In this document: piece by piece, positions 20,639 to 31,254 of the stretch
Position numbering within the stretch: position 1 is the first letter of the stretch
How the letters are laid out: each line of letters starts with the position of its first letter
Assembly (NCBI GenBank): GCA_964035015.1
Contig: CAXIUP010000138.1
Location: 226,944-290,943, forward strand
Reading direction: 5' to 3'
Length of the DNA: 64,000 bases
From: Corallium rubrum
Lineage: Eukaryota > Cnidaria > Anthozoa > Scleralcyonacea > Coralliidae
Made by a program: the position numbers and the translations under genes
Notes under the pieces: model-generated
What the model saw: only the letters and a program-made list of their open reading frames with translations
Databases searched by the model: none
Told to the model about the DNA's origin: nothing

Positions 20639-23178
20639 TGAAGTTCTTTCGTTTGATGACGTCATTGAGATAAGAGAAAACCTATAATTTCCGCCAACAT
20701 AAAAGTTTTGCTAACTAAAGAAGTTTCACTAGAACCAGAATTGTTATGTGCAGAAAAGTACGCATGTGTTTCTCAATTGAGCAAATCTTAATGACTTTAT
20801 GGCCATTTTAATGAAATTTTAAGGGATATTTTTAACAAAAAATAGAATATCTTTGTCATTTTTGGTTTATTCATAAAATCCACGCGTACTTTTTGGGAGA
20901 CATGTTTTCCCTAGGTGTAAACGAAAGAAAAGTAACGATTCGATAAATACTCGCGGAAATTATAGGAATCTTGTGAGACCATGTTTTTGCGACTCAATTG
21001 CCACTCAATCTAGCCTGAAAGAATCAGGCGCGAGCCCTCCTCCTGCCTCCTGCCTGATCGGAGCCTGAAGAGCTATTGCGAGTTCAGCCGTGGTTCCAAG
21101 CCAAGATTGCTCGAAAAGTCGTCTTGTTCTACAAACAAAGTTAAAAGTTGATGTCCACTGTCTTCGGAATGTTTGATTCATGGTTCATCAGTTTTGCCGA
21201 TTTTTTAATTCTGGCATTCAATCCAAATATCGCGACGTGACGACGTCCTAATTAGTTTATTTTGCCATCTATCACCGTCTGTTTATCGAAGTTCTTCAAC
21301 TCTTCAAGTGTTTTTTGCCAGCGACATTCTACAGCAAAGGAATAGTTTTCTTTTGTTTTGGTACTTTTTCTCACAAACTTGCTCGGCTCTTTTCGTTTTT
21401 TTTTGTTTTCATTTTATACCTTTTTGCAGTGATAAGTGCAAAAACATGTTTTTGTGAAAAGATTTCTCCGACCGGAAGTAATGTCCTTAGCAACCGGTTA
21501 CCTAGCAACGAAATACGTCTGAACACACTTAAGGTAGCTCACTAGGGTTTTATGACCTGCGCGAGCTGGTAGCTAACTTAACATTTTGTGACGTCAGCAG
21601 GCCCAAAAAAGCCCAAAAAGTGAACGTAAATTTCTTGCGTTTCCTTCGGCGAAATATTTTACTGGTTTGCACAGTTTAACACTTTGAAGCCTAACGACGA
21701 GTCTTTAGTATTTTATTCTGGCTAACGCCAGACAATTTTATTCAGGGCAGGGAGAGGTCCAGGCCTCAAAGTGTTAAGAGCAAACTTACTCCTTGATTCT
21801 ATTTTTTCAAACAATTATATCACCAAATTTAATGTCAAAATACATTAATATTGGTGATGACAAAACCATCTGCACAATTAGCCACTAAAATGTTTTTATT
21901 TGTAGGAAATTTCACCTTTCCTTGGTAATATCACCTAGTTGCTCCAGTCTATGAACTATTTCAATTTAAATTTGCTCAGAGAGCGCCGTTTTTTTCTCAT
22001 CCATAATGTATAATACTGAACGCGCATCGTCAATTGTCTCTAGTTTATTTATATTTTAGAGAGGAATATTCATATGCGTCGTCTTGAGTTGTTTCATGTT
22101 CATCAACACGAAATAAATCACGACAAAATAAAGGACGTTTAATTAAGTAAAAGTACACTAATTCTCAATTAACGATGGTGTTGACAATTGGACAACACAG
22201 CTATATGTATTTTTAGCAGCGAAGGTTTGGACATTTGGAACAATATTGCACGCAATATTTGCACGCAATATTGCGGTTTTGCTGTATGTTTTAAAGTAGC
22301 GATATTTATAACATGTATCGTAACATTATTTTTATATATTATATTTTCATTATTTTTCCGCCATTTTGGGTGATCTCTACTGCAATAAGGCGTGCGACGT
22401 TGCACAACATGTCATCGCTTTATAAAGGCTCCATTGTCACAGCGTACATTGGAGCCTTTGTATATATTGGCCATGTACCACGGTTATCTCTGAGAATCTA
22501 TCTGCCTAATAAACATGCAATTTTTGTTAAATTGGACTAAAATATATTAAACCAATTGTAAGAGTAAAAACGTATTAAAGGATGAAAATATTGAAAAGCT
22601 CAGCTGCACAAATTTTAGAAATAGTTATGGTTCTTCACTGTCTGTCGAAAATTATATAATCTGCCTAAATCACATGCACATCGTCACGCAAAGCTTCAAA
22701 TCCTTAAAGATATAGCACAGCTCAAAATTTTTCCACTCAAACTCATTTCTCTTTCGTTACTTTCTTCCCGTGACTTTTAAACTAACCTGATTTCCCAATT
22801 TTGAGCTTCTTTCCTCCAAACTTGGGGACCTTTCTTTTTCGCTGGCGTATTGGCTCTTGTTCACTTGATGGAGGAATAAGAAATATATACACTTTAATTA
22901 TAGTTTAACTACATGACACTCGATCTGATTATTTTTATACCTAGCAAGGTAGCAAAAACTATGGTTACTTACACAGTTATATCACTTGAACAAGAGTAGG
23001 ACCTTCTGCTTCTATCAGATGATGAAATTTCACTGCAGCCTTAACCCAGAAAATGAAAAAAAGAAATGTCAGAAATAACCTATGGTTCCTTTTTCATTCT
23101 TATATAAACACATCAATTTACATAATGCATGTACTAACCTGTGACGACTTCAGAATACAACGCTTTGCGAGAAGACAT
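16357..23178 (-). CDS. MULE transposase with SWIM zinc finger, four exons
   Basis: Exons 23178-23139, 23039-22973, 22863-22787 and 19667-16357 join in consistent phases (1, 2, 1) with GT-AG introns, giving about 1,164 residues from ATG at 23178. Early residues are Ser/Arg- and Lys-rich with RQRKRK (nuclear signal); then an acidic part with DDPICLTD, which resembles a SUMO-interacting motif. The MULE catalytic core has VDPTFNFG (Asp about 456), YGTDGEKAL (Asp about 525) and LRCFRHFRGN. A SWIM finger CTCKQFPPKKICSH lies at about 850, followed by a Pro/Gln-rich tail and a Cys-containing C-terminal domain. The 3.1-kb third intron holds repeats. The open frame extends to 19896, but that extra part is probably intron. 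No stop or frameshift seen: likely an intact transposase. Confidence 0.85.
20134..20376. repeat. Small foldback/MITE
   Basis: The left end TGTACTGCTCAGAAATAGCC matches the right end reading inward (CAGTACTGCTCAGAAATAACC), with further imperfect pairing (CCTCAACCTC versus GAGGTCAAACC). About 240 bp, non-coding. Confidence 0.7.
20578..20635. repeat. (TA)n microsatellite
   Basis: About 58 bases of alternating TA. Confidence 0.95.
21676..21777. repeat. TTAA-bounded foldback, dispersed relative of the 112-bp satellite
   Basis: Starts TTAACACTTTGAaGCCT and ends AGGCCTCAAAGTGTTAA, a 15-16-bp inverted end. The centre TCTTTAGTATTTTATTCTGG and CTAACGCCAGAC is identical to the satellite core at 41-64 kb except for one base nearby. 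The arms share no simple identity with the satellite arms but pair with each other. Confidence 0.9.
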
Positions 23179-23179
23179 A

Positions 23180-23689
23180 ACGTGAATTCTGAAAGATAAC
23201 TCAAAAATCGTTTGGACAGTAACCGCTCTGAACACGCACTGGAACTGGAAGGAAATGAGCCAACATCCCGCCTTATTTTAGCAATCAATGTGTGATTGTG
23301 TTAAAGGCACAGCGTTAGGTATTAAATTGCGGCTTAATTAATAGTTTTCCTGGAGACAAAAAATATATTTGTGCGAAAAGAGGAGTAATATTCTTAAAAA
23401 AGTTTAAAAAGTAAGTCATTAGTGCATTTCCTTACCGACTATTTGGTGCAAGTTTTGACGTTTGTGATATTCACCATAATTTTAATCATGTGAACTTAAT
23501 AATTTGTCCACGAAATTTTTCACGTTTGCGTCATGGTGACACTGTGCGTTTTTAAAGGGACCCTAAATGACATAAAACGTTTATTTGCCATGTTTCTCAG
23601 CTATTGAGCTATTGAAGAGCCACAAGAATTAAAGTACATTAAGCACTGTTTCACATTAATATTTCGAAAAAGATAGGGGGGTTTTCTCC
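23180..23689. other. Region upstream of the MULE transposase
   Basis: About 500 bp between the transposase ATG and the minisatellite. It should contain the transposase promoter. No ORF or clear TATA box at a convincing distance seen. Confidence 0.4.
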
Positions 23690-24827
23690 CCCCACCCCGT
23701 TATTTTTCTTGCCTCACTTTAAGCATAATTATAATTTTATGCTAATTATGAAAATTATACCTCCCCCCCTTATTTTTCTTGCCTCACTTTAAACATAATT
23801 AATTATACTTTTATGCTAATTATGAAAATTATACCTTCCCCCCTTATTTTTCTTGCCTCACTTTAAACATAATTAATTATAATTTTATGCTAATTATAAA
23901 AATTATACCTTCCCCCTTATTTTTCTTGCCTCACTGTAAGCAAAATTAATTATAATTTTATGCTAATTATGAAAATTATACCTTCCCCCCTTATTTTTCT
24001 TGCCTCACTTTAAACATAATTAATTATAATTTTATGCTAATTATGAAAATTATACCTTCCCCCCTTATTTTTCTTGCCTCACTTTAAACATAATTAATTA
24101 TAATTTTATGCTAATTATGAAAATTATACCTTCCCCCTTATTTTTCTTGCCTCACTGTAAGCATAATTAATTATAATTTTATGCTAATTATGAAAATTAT
24201 ACCTTCCCCCTTATTTTTCTTGCCTCACTTTAAACATAATTAATTATAATTTTATGCTAATTATGAAAATTATACCTTCCCCCCTTATTTTTCTTGCCTC
24301 ACTTTAAACATAATTAATTATAATTTTATGCTAATTATGAAAATTATACCTTCCCCCCTTATTTTTCTTGCCTCACTTTAAACATAATTAATTATAATTT
24401 TATGCTAATTATGAAAATTATACCTTCCCCCTTATTTTTCTTGCCTCACTTTAAACATAATTAATTATAATTTTATGCTAATTATAAAAATTATACCTTC
24501 CCCCTTATTTTTCTTGCCTCACTGTAAGCAAAATTAATTATAATTTTATGCTAATTATGAAAATTATACCTTCCCCCTTATTTTTCTTGCCTCACTTTAA
24601 ACATAATTAATTATAATTTTATGCTAATTATGAAAATTATACCTTCCCCCCTTATTTTTCTTGCCTCACTTTAAACATAATTAATTATAATTTTATGCTA
24701 ATTATGAAAATTATACCTTCCCCCTTATTTTTCTTGCCTCACTGTAAGCATAATTAATTATAATTTTATGCTAATTATGAAAATTATATGGATTCCGGAT
24801 TCCGGATTCCGGGTTTTCTAACTTACC
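23690..24827 (-). repeat. MULE right end with about 15-copy 73/74-bp minisatellite
   Basis: Units are spaced 73-74 bp (GCCTCAC at 23781, 23855, 23928, 24002 and onward). Each has a C/T-rich stretch, CTTGCCTCACT, then AT-rich ATAATTAATTATAATTTTATGC. Two unit types alternate irregularly: ACTTTAAACATAATT and ACTGTAAGCAWAATT, the latter at roughly every third to fifth unit. The last unit plus the GGATTCC repeats form the true terminal inverted repeat; the left end has only one unit. Confidence 0.95.
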
Positions 24828-26353
24828 CTTGCGGATCTGTAATAAGTTTTACTTGGGTCATGTTGGTTCTCTGCGCAAATTTTCCTGCAAAAACAAACAA
24901 ACAAAAAAAAGATAACCGTATTAACATTGTGTTAAATTTAACTTACTTCCCCCTTTTTTTACCACTAAGTTTTTTTAAGTATTACACTTACCTCAAAACG
25001 AATTTAACATCAACTTCGCCAGTGCACGTAGGCCAGGGTTTTTCTCGATCTTGTTCCGATCCATCAGGATGCCTTCACGTTGATAGTACTCGTCGATATA
25101 CTGAAGCTTTTTCTCATCGGTGTCACAACCCTCGGGGAAACCACTGGATTCTTGCTTAATCTTCAGGAATGTATCGATGTACACGCTGAAGAGCTCGTTG
25201 CTCTGTCTAGGGAAATGCCATACTTCGTGAACGTTAACCAAACGATAGCCCTTCTCCAACGCTTTCTCTAATTCATTGGTTACCCAAGTACCCTGAATTG
25301 CACGCTCCTGGTGTGTATGGGTGCATGGCTCTTGGTTCAATCCGTCAGCACAAGTTTGGCACAGCGGGAACATAAGCTTTCCGTGAGCACGATACGGTAG
25401 AACCGGATGATAAAGACCACGTGGGGGGAGAACGGTACATTTAACCAAACCGAAATACTGTGTGATATCGCCAAAGTTCTCAGTGATAATCTCAGGATGG
25501 CCCACTGGATATGAACAGTACTTATTCGTCCATGGATACAAACTTGCAAAGTCCACATAATGAATTTGCTCGTCTTGTTGGCATTGGATGAAACAACTTC
25601 GCCGCGTTCGTGCGCCCCCCGTACAGTCCGTGTCTGGGTTCGAGAGGCTCGGAAATTTCAAAATTATCGAAATACGTTTTCATGTCCGAGTTTGCTTCGA
25701 GTTGACGTTTCAAGTCGCACTCCCACGTCTCAATCACGTTGTAACCTTGACGTTTTAGAAAACGCGTTTTCTCGAGCGTGCGCTGATGTAAATCTTGCAT
25801 GGTTTGCTGACTGACGGGGTTAACGGTGTCTCTGGCGTAACAAGAGACGCAGCCGTGCCAGAAACATCCATGGAGCTCGTAGACGGTGTTTGACTCTGCA
25901 TGATACCCATCAACACGGTACTGTCCGATACGTTGCTCGCCAAAATTGCGAGAGTGCCGAATGGAAATGTCGTTGCATTGCGCGGTATACGCTAACCATT
26001 TCAGGGCAATAACCGATTGCTTATCATGAGGTCTATAACCATGCGGTGGAATAACGGCAATTGTTTTTTCACGAAGAAAATTCTTTCGAAAGACTAAGTT
26101 GCATGCCGAGGCAATTGTGAAACAATCTTTAAACGGGTCGATAACAGTAACAGAACGAAACAGTTCGCGAAATTCTAGACAATAACGTCGAAGGATGTCG
26201 ACGTCCGATCGGCAATACTTCAGAATTTCCTCTTGAAAGTCGAAAACGTACTTATTGGCCCTCTGATTATTATACTATTGGTAAAACTTAGCACGATCAT
26301 CAGCAGGCATTCCGTCTGGGTCATAGAAGCTTGCGTCGGGTATAGGACCTTGA
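24828..26353 (-). pseudogene. PolB central segment with palm motif A and an intron
   Basis: Resumes after the non-LTR element at about 26353. It reads through a region with YHAESNTVYELHGCFWHG (an endonuclease-like block common in these polymerases), shifts frame near 25595, then shows motif A (DFASLYP) and the region ending in LMLNSF. A GTAAGTG donor follows at 24991; after 107 bp a TTTTTGCAG acceptor ends at 24885 and the frame continues in GKFAQR. The codon just before the donor is TGA where the family has Trp. An earlier stop lies near 26278. The MULE target duplication CTTGCGGAT is at 24828-24836. Confidence 0.85.
24885..24991 (-). other. Putative spliceosomal intron in the PolB gene
   Basis: 107 bp with a good GTAAGTG donor, a T-rich tract and a TTTTTGCAG acceptor. 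Removing it keeps the frame across a conserved polymerase block (NSF then GKFAQR), so splicing, not insertion-deletion, is the simplest reading. Confidence 0.7.
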
Positions 26354-26520
26354 TAGTTTGAATGAATAATCTTTAATATCCAAAATAGCAGTAAAAACTG
26401 AATTGCTTAGGATTTGCATCATAACGTATATAAGTTGAAATGTTAAGTTATAAAAATACATGAATTAAAAAATAGAACAGTACATTTTAAGACTAAGCTT
26501 AAGAAGTGATATAATTTAAA

Positions 26521-27567
26521 CTAAAGTTTCTGGATATTATAAACACGAGTAGCAGCTGGAACAAAGCTGTTCGAAAAAAGATCTGTTCGACATTTAGGCT
26601 CTAATAAAGTAGCGTGAGTTCTCAAATTATATGTTAATACATTTCTTGGCGGAACTAGGGCATTCAATTTATGAGAAGGAGAAATCATATTCGAAAAAAC
26701 CCAGTTGCAAAGTACAGACCTTCGTTCGTGTAGAGTTGTCAACTTTGCCCTTGACATAGAATCGATATACTTCAAAGCTGGAAATATAATTCCGAGCGCT
26801 CTCTTTTGGATATTTTCAATCTGGTCACTCAGGTACTGAGGGAGGTTGAAATGCCACGCCTCCCATGGATATTCCACAATTGGTCGTATATACGAACAGT
26901 ACACGGAAAGAAGGACTTCTGCAGGTAAGGCATTTCTCTGAAGAAGGCGTAAACCATACAAGCGCTTAGCAGCTTTCTTATGAACGTAGTCTACGTGGCT
27001 GTTCCATTTGAGATCGCTGATCACCACGCCCAACAATTTAGCCTCAGAAACGGTGTCGATAACACGATCGTTGATAATGATCGGAGTGTAAAGAGTAGAT
27101 TGGAAAGAAAAAGAAACACGCAGTTCCTTAGTCTTAGATGGGTTTATCTTCATGTTGTTGACAAGCACCCAGTCAGAACATTCGGAAACGATTGATGGTA
27201 GACAAGACTGAGTATCTTTTGGGATGATTTCCCACAAAGTGGTATCATCCACATACTTGACAGCATTATCGGAAACCACGAGGTCGTTGACCATGATTAA
27301 AAACAATAGGGGACCCAACTTAGTACCCTGGGAAACTCCGGCGTTTATATTCTTCCAGTCAGAAAAATAAGGGCCGACACGGGTTCTCTGTTGTCGATCT
27401 GTTAGGAAGTTTGCAATCCAGTTGGTCAACACTGGATGGACGTTCATGCGTATCAATTTGTTCAGCAAAATATTGTGGTCCATGTGATCGAATGCTTTTG
27501 AAAAATCAAGTAGGCATATCCGTAGGGAGGAACCAGGCCAGCAATACTTTTCACAGCTGACCACCAT
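26521..27567 (-). pseudogene. Non-LTR reverse transcriptase, palm to C-terminus
   Basis: Starts in the palm with LLDFSKAFDHMDHNIL (motif A Asp), then GVSQGTKLGPLLFLIMVNDL, the catalytic KYVDDTTLW and LLGVVISDLKW. It ends with a normal C-terminal domain (GIIFPALKY ... RVYNIQKL) and stop at 26521. The palm and thumb are complete; the fingers are deleted at the join with the endonuclease part. Confidence 0.9.
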
Positions 27568-28785
27568 TTCCGAGGGTTGGCGTGTTGGACATCAGCGATG
27601 TTATTCCGGTAATAAGAGGACCGCGCTTTCTTACCAAGAGCATTAATTTTGTTCCTGTAAAATGTAAATGTCAAACCGTTCCCAACGGCCCATGCAGCCG
27701 GACGCTTAGGAATCAGATCCTTTATTTCTGGTGTAATCCAAGGTTTATCACTTGAATTAACTTTAACTCGTCTCAGGGGTAAGTACTCGTCAATGATATT
27801 GTTCATGACAGAAGAGAAGAACCTGTACTGATCATCACAGGATTCCATATGATAGAGCGGAGTCCAATTCACATTAGAGAGTTGAGCCCCAACAGTACGG
27901 CGATTCGCTGGGCGAGAATCTCTGATCAATCGAACTGACCTTGAACCGCAGTACTTGCTTGTCTGAAGGGGTTTGTACACGACTGAATTATGGTCGGAGT
28001 GAGCAATTGGTGCTACCACTTCTGGAGGTTTATAGTAGTTAAAAAAGTTGGTAAAAATTTTGCCCAAAATATTCCTTCCTCCAGATGCACTTTTAACCAC
28101 TTGCTTAAAATTAAAGGAGTTACATAATTGAGTGTGTCTAAATTGATTAAAATCGCCCGTTAATATAACACCAGCACCTGGATTAGTGGGGAGAGCATAA
28201 TCAAGAGATTCTGTGAGGTGTGCTAGGAGAGCTTTATCGTCATTTCCAGGTGGGTGGTACACGACTCCCAGTATAATTGAATTCAGGCCACGAGGCAGAC
28301 GATGAGGTTTTAATAACAGCCATAGGGTCTCATTGTCTTGGTTCTCGAGTTCTTTAAGGTGAATAATGGGTAAACACTCATTTACGTAAACACAAACACC
28401 CCCACCTCGTCTTCCGTCTGATCGATCATGTCTCAACAGTGAAAAACCAGGGAGATCAATGGCCGGATTGGGAACGTTTGTGGACAACCACGTTTCAGTG
28501 ATAGCAACAATGTCAGACGAATAGTGTTTAACACTAACAGACAATTCATCCAATTTGTTAATCAATGATCTCGAGTTAGAAACAAACACGTTCGGTAAGG
28601 ATATAAATGAATTGGAGGAAATTGTGTTCTTTATGTTAATTGTAACACAATTCACTTTAATGTGTGTTCGAGTACTTAAATTACTCTGCTTGCTGCTATG
28701 ATCTTTGCGATTTGATAATATTACAGGAATCGGCTGATGATCAAATATCGTTAGGTTCTTGTTACGAATTTCGTTTTTTGGTTTC
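27550..28785 (-). pseudogene. Non-LTR APE endonuclease region
   Basis: Open frame of about 410 codons with the AP-endonuclease signature: VSNSRSLINKLDEL, ITETWLS, GVCVYVNECLP, LGVVYHPPG, LTGDFNQ and AHSDHNSVVY. The last gives the catalytic Asp-His pair. It nicks target DNA for target-primed reverse transcription. The open frame extends a few codons further 5' into disrupted PolB sequence and at the 3' side into out-of-frame RT sequence, so both borders are approximate. The true start is not identifiable. Confidence 0.88.
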
Positions 28786-30241
28786 AGTGTTGAAGTGATG
28801 TGGAAAATAGCCCTTGGCAAGTTCGTTCAGACCAAACGTTTTTGGAAAGCTCGCGAGCTTCATTGGGATAAAGCATAGCGAATCGATAAACTTAGTGTCT
28901 AATTCTGGAACGTTTAGTGTTGCACCGTTCATAATAACTTCCGGTACCAAACCATTCTTATGGAGATATTGTAGGATGAAATACCCGTCACATCCCTGGA
29001 AATTATGAGCCATCACTAGACTGTTCGAATTGTGGTCTTGAAATAACCATTCACAAAATTCGTCCCGTATATTTGCGCTGCTGAACACCCACTCTTGCCG
29101 GTTTTCGTCGTGAACAACGCATAAGTTCGGTATATGTTCGCCGCCTTCTTGCACGCATTCAAAATCGAAGAAAAATAATTGGTTATAACCACCTTCTTCG
29201 CCTTCGTCGTCGCTGGTTTCTTCCCCTACGTCCGTCTCATCATCTAGTAAATCATTCGTGTCCGATTGCGCTTCGCGAGTGGTTTTTCTTTTCTTCGGCT
29301 GTTGAATATAGCACTGGTGGTCTTCAGGGACCACGTGCTATTGACAAACTGTACACGAGCAAGATCGCAGTGATGCTTCTGAGGGTGTTGATTAGCTCGT
29401 TTCACCACCTGCTTGCAGTGTTGACACTTTATGACAGATGCACAAATTGAACGCTTTTCGCCCACGGATGCTTTGTGCCTGTCAAAACACTCTTGGCTCT
29501 TGAAGAATCGAACGCAATCGTTGCAAAATACCCAGCTTGTAATCGGACAGTTTTGCGTGTAGCATAACTTGCACGTATCGCCGCAGAGGTGGTCTTCCAC
29601 TTTATCGTACCCCTTCTTACACGTATGACAGTACTTCTTACGAGCGAGGAAAGCTGGCATGCTTGTAATTACGTCATAGTGGTTAACGTGGGCGTAAAGA
29701 TAAATACGCTTCGGTGCCTCGGGGCCAGAGTAAATAAGAGCATTCAGATGTTCTTTCGAAACGATGTTTATCGGGTAATCGGTCAAATATGCTTGAAACT
29801 TTTTCACTTCTTCGATAGCGCACTGTCCGAGTGGTACGCCGGCATTTTCATGCAATTGGTGAGCAAGTTCACCTTGCAATGGCCTTCGAGACTCGCTTAT
29901 GTAGGGGTATCGTTCATCGTTGTCAACTTTGGCTTTGGCTACGACAATGGCACGACTACGACAATGGCACGACTAAAACAAAGATCGTCCTTGTTCTGAA
30001 TTCGGACGATGGCTGTTTTGTTGGTAAAATGTTTTTCTAGGTTAGCAATCTTTCGCTTTCTTCCCGTTCCACCGTGTGGCATCTCAACATGGATTATATT
30101 GACGGTAATCGAATCATCTAACTTAAACGAATCATTCGATTGAATTACTCTTTCGATCTCGGCCAAGATTCTCTCAACGGTTAATCTCTCACGAGGCATA
30201 AATGCTAACGAAATAGGATACTCGAGTTGAGGCGAATGCAT
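28786..30241 (-). pseudogene. PolB N-terminal zinc-binding and exonuclease segment
   Basis: From about 30241 the frame encodes an N-terminal region, then a Cys-rich stretch (CHTCKKGY, CKLCYTQNC, CNDCVRFF, CQHCKQVV) that probably binds zinc. After a 1-nt frameshift near 29352 comes an acidic linker, then the exonuclease domain with FFFDFEC, MAHNFQG and FIDSLCFIPMK. A short tandem duplication (ACGACAATGGCACGACT twice) lies at about 29939-29972. The segment stops where a non-LTR element begins. A second, diverged copy of the exonuclease part lies just upstream at 30242-30865. Confidence 0.85.
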
Positions 30242-30865
30242 AATGTGGAAAATAGCCCTTGGCAAGTTCGTTCAGACTAAACGTTTTCGGAAAGCTCGCG
30301 AGCTTCATTGGGATAAAGCATAGTGAATCGATAAACTTAATGTCTAATTCTGGAACGTTTAGTGTTAATATCTTTGCACCGTTCATAACTTCCGGTACCA
30401 AACCATTCTTATGGAGATATTGTAGGATGAAATACCCGTCATATCCCTGGAAATTATGAGCCATCACTAGATTGTTCGAATTGTGGTCTTGAAATAACCA
30501 TTCACAAAATTCGTCCCGTAGATTTGCGCCGCTGAACACCCACTCTTGCCGGCTTTCGTCGTGAACAACGCATAAATTCGGTACATGTTCGCCGCCTTCT
30601 TGCACGCATTCAAAATCGAAGAAAAATAATTGGTTATAACCACCTTCTTCGCCTTCGTCGTCGCTGGCTTCTTCCCCTACATCCGCCTCATCATCTAGTA
30701 AATCATTCGTGTCCGATTGCGCTTCGCGAGTGGTTTTTCTTTTCTTCGGCTGTTGAATATAGCACTGGTGGTCTTCAGGGACCACGTACTGTTGACAAAC
30801 TGTACACCGAGCAAGATCGCAGTGATGCCTCTGAGGGTGTTGATTAGCTCGTTTCACTACCAAAG
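30242..30865 (-). pseudogene. Partial duplicate of the PolB exonuclease segment
   Basis: Closely matches 28796-29415 over about 620 bp, with small indels and substitutions. It keeps the frame that the other copy has lost: the linker and exonuclease motifs (FFFDFEC, NFQGYDGYFIL, FIDSL) read through in one ORF. It begins abruptly inside the Cys-rich region and ends at the same codon region as the other copy (GYFPH), running straight into N-terminal PolB sequence. That arrangement indicates a partial tandem duplication or two overlapping Polinton copies. Confidence 0.8.
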
Positions 30866-31194
30866 AGCCATTCCAGCGCCTCAATTTCTTCGACGGTTGT
30901 ACAACCTTTGATTACATCGATAAGATCCATTGCTGTCAATGAAACAAAACGTATATTAAACTCTGATAAAATATGCAAATAGTGAACGTCGTCAGGCATT
31001 ATAAAACGAATAAGTGCAAAATATCTTACCTTAAAATCAGACAAGAACACTTCGAAAATATCTCCCAAGAAAACGCTATATCGCAGACAGTAAACTCCAC
31101 AGGTAAAACACTTTAGGAAAAGTAACAACAATACGAAATCACCGAGCTTATATAGCTTGTCACAGGCGCGAATCATGTCACAGGCGCGAGTCAT
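30866..31194 (-). other. Small reading frame upstream of PolB, unassigned
   Basis: An open frame on the minus strand. The part from the ATG near 31002 downward (MPDDVHYLHILSEF ... VEEIEALEWLFG) looks more protein-like than the hydrophobic part before it. I do not recognise it. It could be a small Polinton gene or chance. Confidence 0.3.
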
Positions 31195-31254
31195 GCGTGG
31201 GTCACGGTGCGTGAGTCACGCTGAATATTAATGAGGCGGCATCCCTTTGGACGG

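Larger units (their letters stand above)
19668..22786 (-). other. Large third intron of the MULE transposase
   Basis: Bounded by a GTTAGT donor (22786) and TTGTTTAG acceptor (19668). It has no coding sequence that I trust, but holds a foldback element (20134-20376), a TA run (20578-20635) and a TTAA-bounded foldback related to the satellite (21676-21777). Confidence 0.65.
13425..24827 (-). mobile_element. MULE (Mutator-like) DNA transposon, 11.4 kb
   Basis: Both ends read GGTAAGTTAGAAAACCCGG inward and are flanked by the 9-bp duplication CTTGCGGAT (13416-13424 and 24828-24836), the Mutator signature. The inverted ends extend through GGAATCC repeats (two on the left, three on the right) into one unit of an AT-rich 73/74-bp repeat; on the right this unit has been amplified about 15 times. 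Inside is a four-exon transposase gene (16357-23178, minus), a nested smaller relative, a non-LTR fragment and foldback elements. It is inserted in the PolB gene of the Polinton. Confidence 0.93.
26354..28785 (-). mobile_element. Non-LTR retrotransposon with internal deletion, inserted in PolB
   Basis: PolB sequence stops at about 28786 and resumes at about 26353. Between them are an endonuclease-coding part (to about 27560) and an RT-coding part (27567-26521) on the minus strand, with a non-coding 3' tail. The RT finger region is missing at the join, so the copy is internally deleted; the ORFs also overlap in different frames. CR1/L2/Jockey-type organisation. Exact ends are uncertain because no clear target duplication was found. 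Confidence 0.85.
10708..30241 (-). pseudogene. Polinton DNA polymerase B, split by three transposons and one intron
   Basis: The gene reads from about 30241 down to a TGA at 10710-10708. Segments: 30241-28786 (N-terminal zinc-binding part and 3'-5' exonuclease), 26353-24992 (central region and palm motif A), intron 24991-24885, 24884-24828, 13424-12810 (palm motif C) and 10742-10708 (last codons). The gaps are a non-LTR element, the MULE and the Penelope dimer. The order and motifs match protein-primed family B polymerases of Polintons, which replicate the linear element from a terminal protein. Frameshifts occur near 29352 and 25595, stops near 26278 and at 24994-24996, so no functional enzyme can be made. 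Confidence 0.88.
1995..31194 (-). mobile_element. Degraded Polinton/Maverick-type element, multiply interrupted
   Basis: The minus strand carries, in order, a protein-primed type PolB (30.24-10.71 kb), a small C2H2 protein (10278-10033), an FtsK/HerA-like packaging ATPase (10002-9344), and two small genes (4705-2754 and 2754-1995). PolB plus packaging ATPase is the diagnostic pair of Polintons and adintovirus-like elements. Every gene has frameshifts, stops or insertions. Five other transposons are inserted, and in each case the interrupted sequence resumes on the far side. I did not find a capsid gene, an adenain-type protease, or terminal inverted repeats, so the outer limits are approximate; 31194 is the end of a small unassigned reading frame upstream of PolB. 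The retroviral-like integrase remnant at 31.3 kb is on the other strand and may not belong. Confidence 0.8.

Noticed and set aside
24788-25159. Plus-strand ORF of 123 codons across the MULE end
   Set aside because: It starts in the terminal repeat and runs antisense to PolB and its intron; no protein-like composition.
28762-28820. MPRAIFHI as start of the non-LTR endonuclease ORF
   Set aside because: The same residues start another ORF at 30265; they come from flanking PolB sequence read in another frame, not from the retrotransposon.
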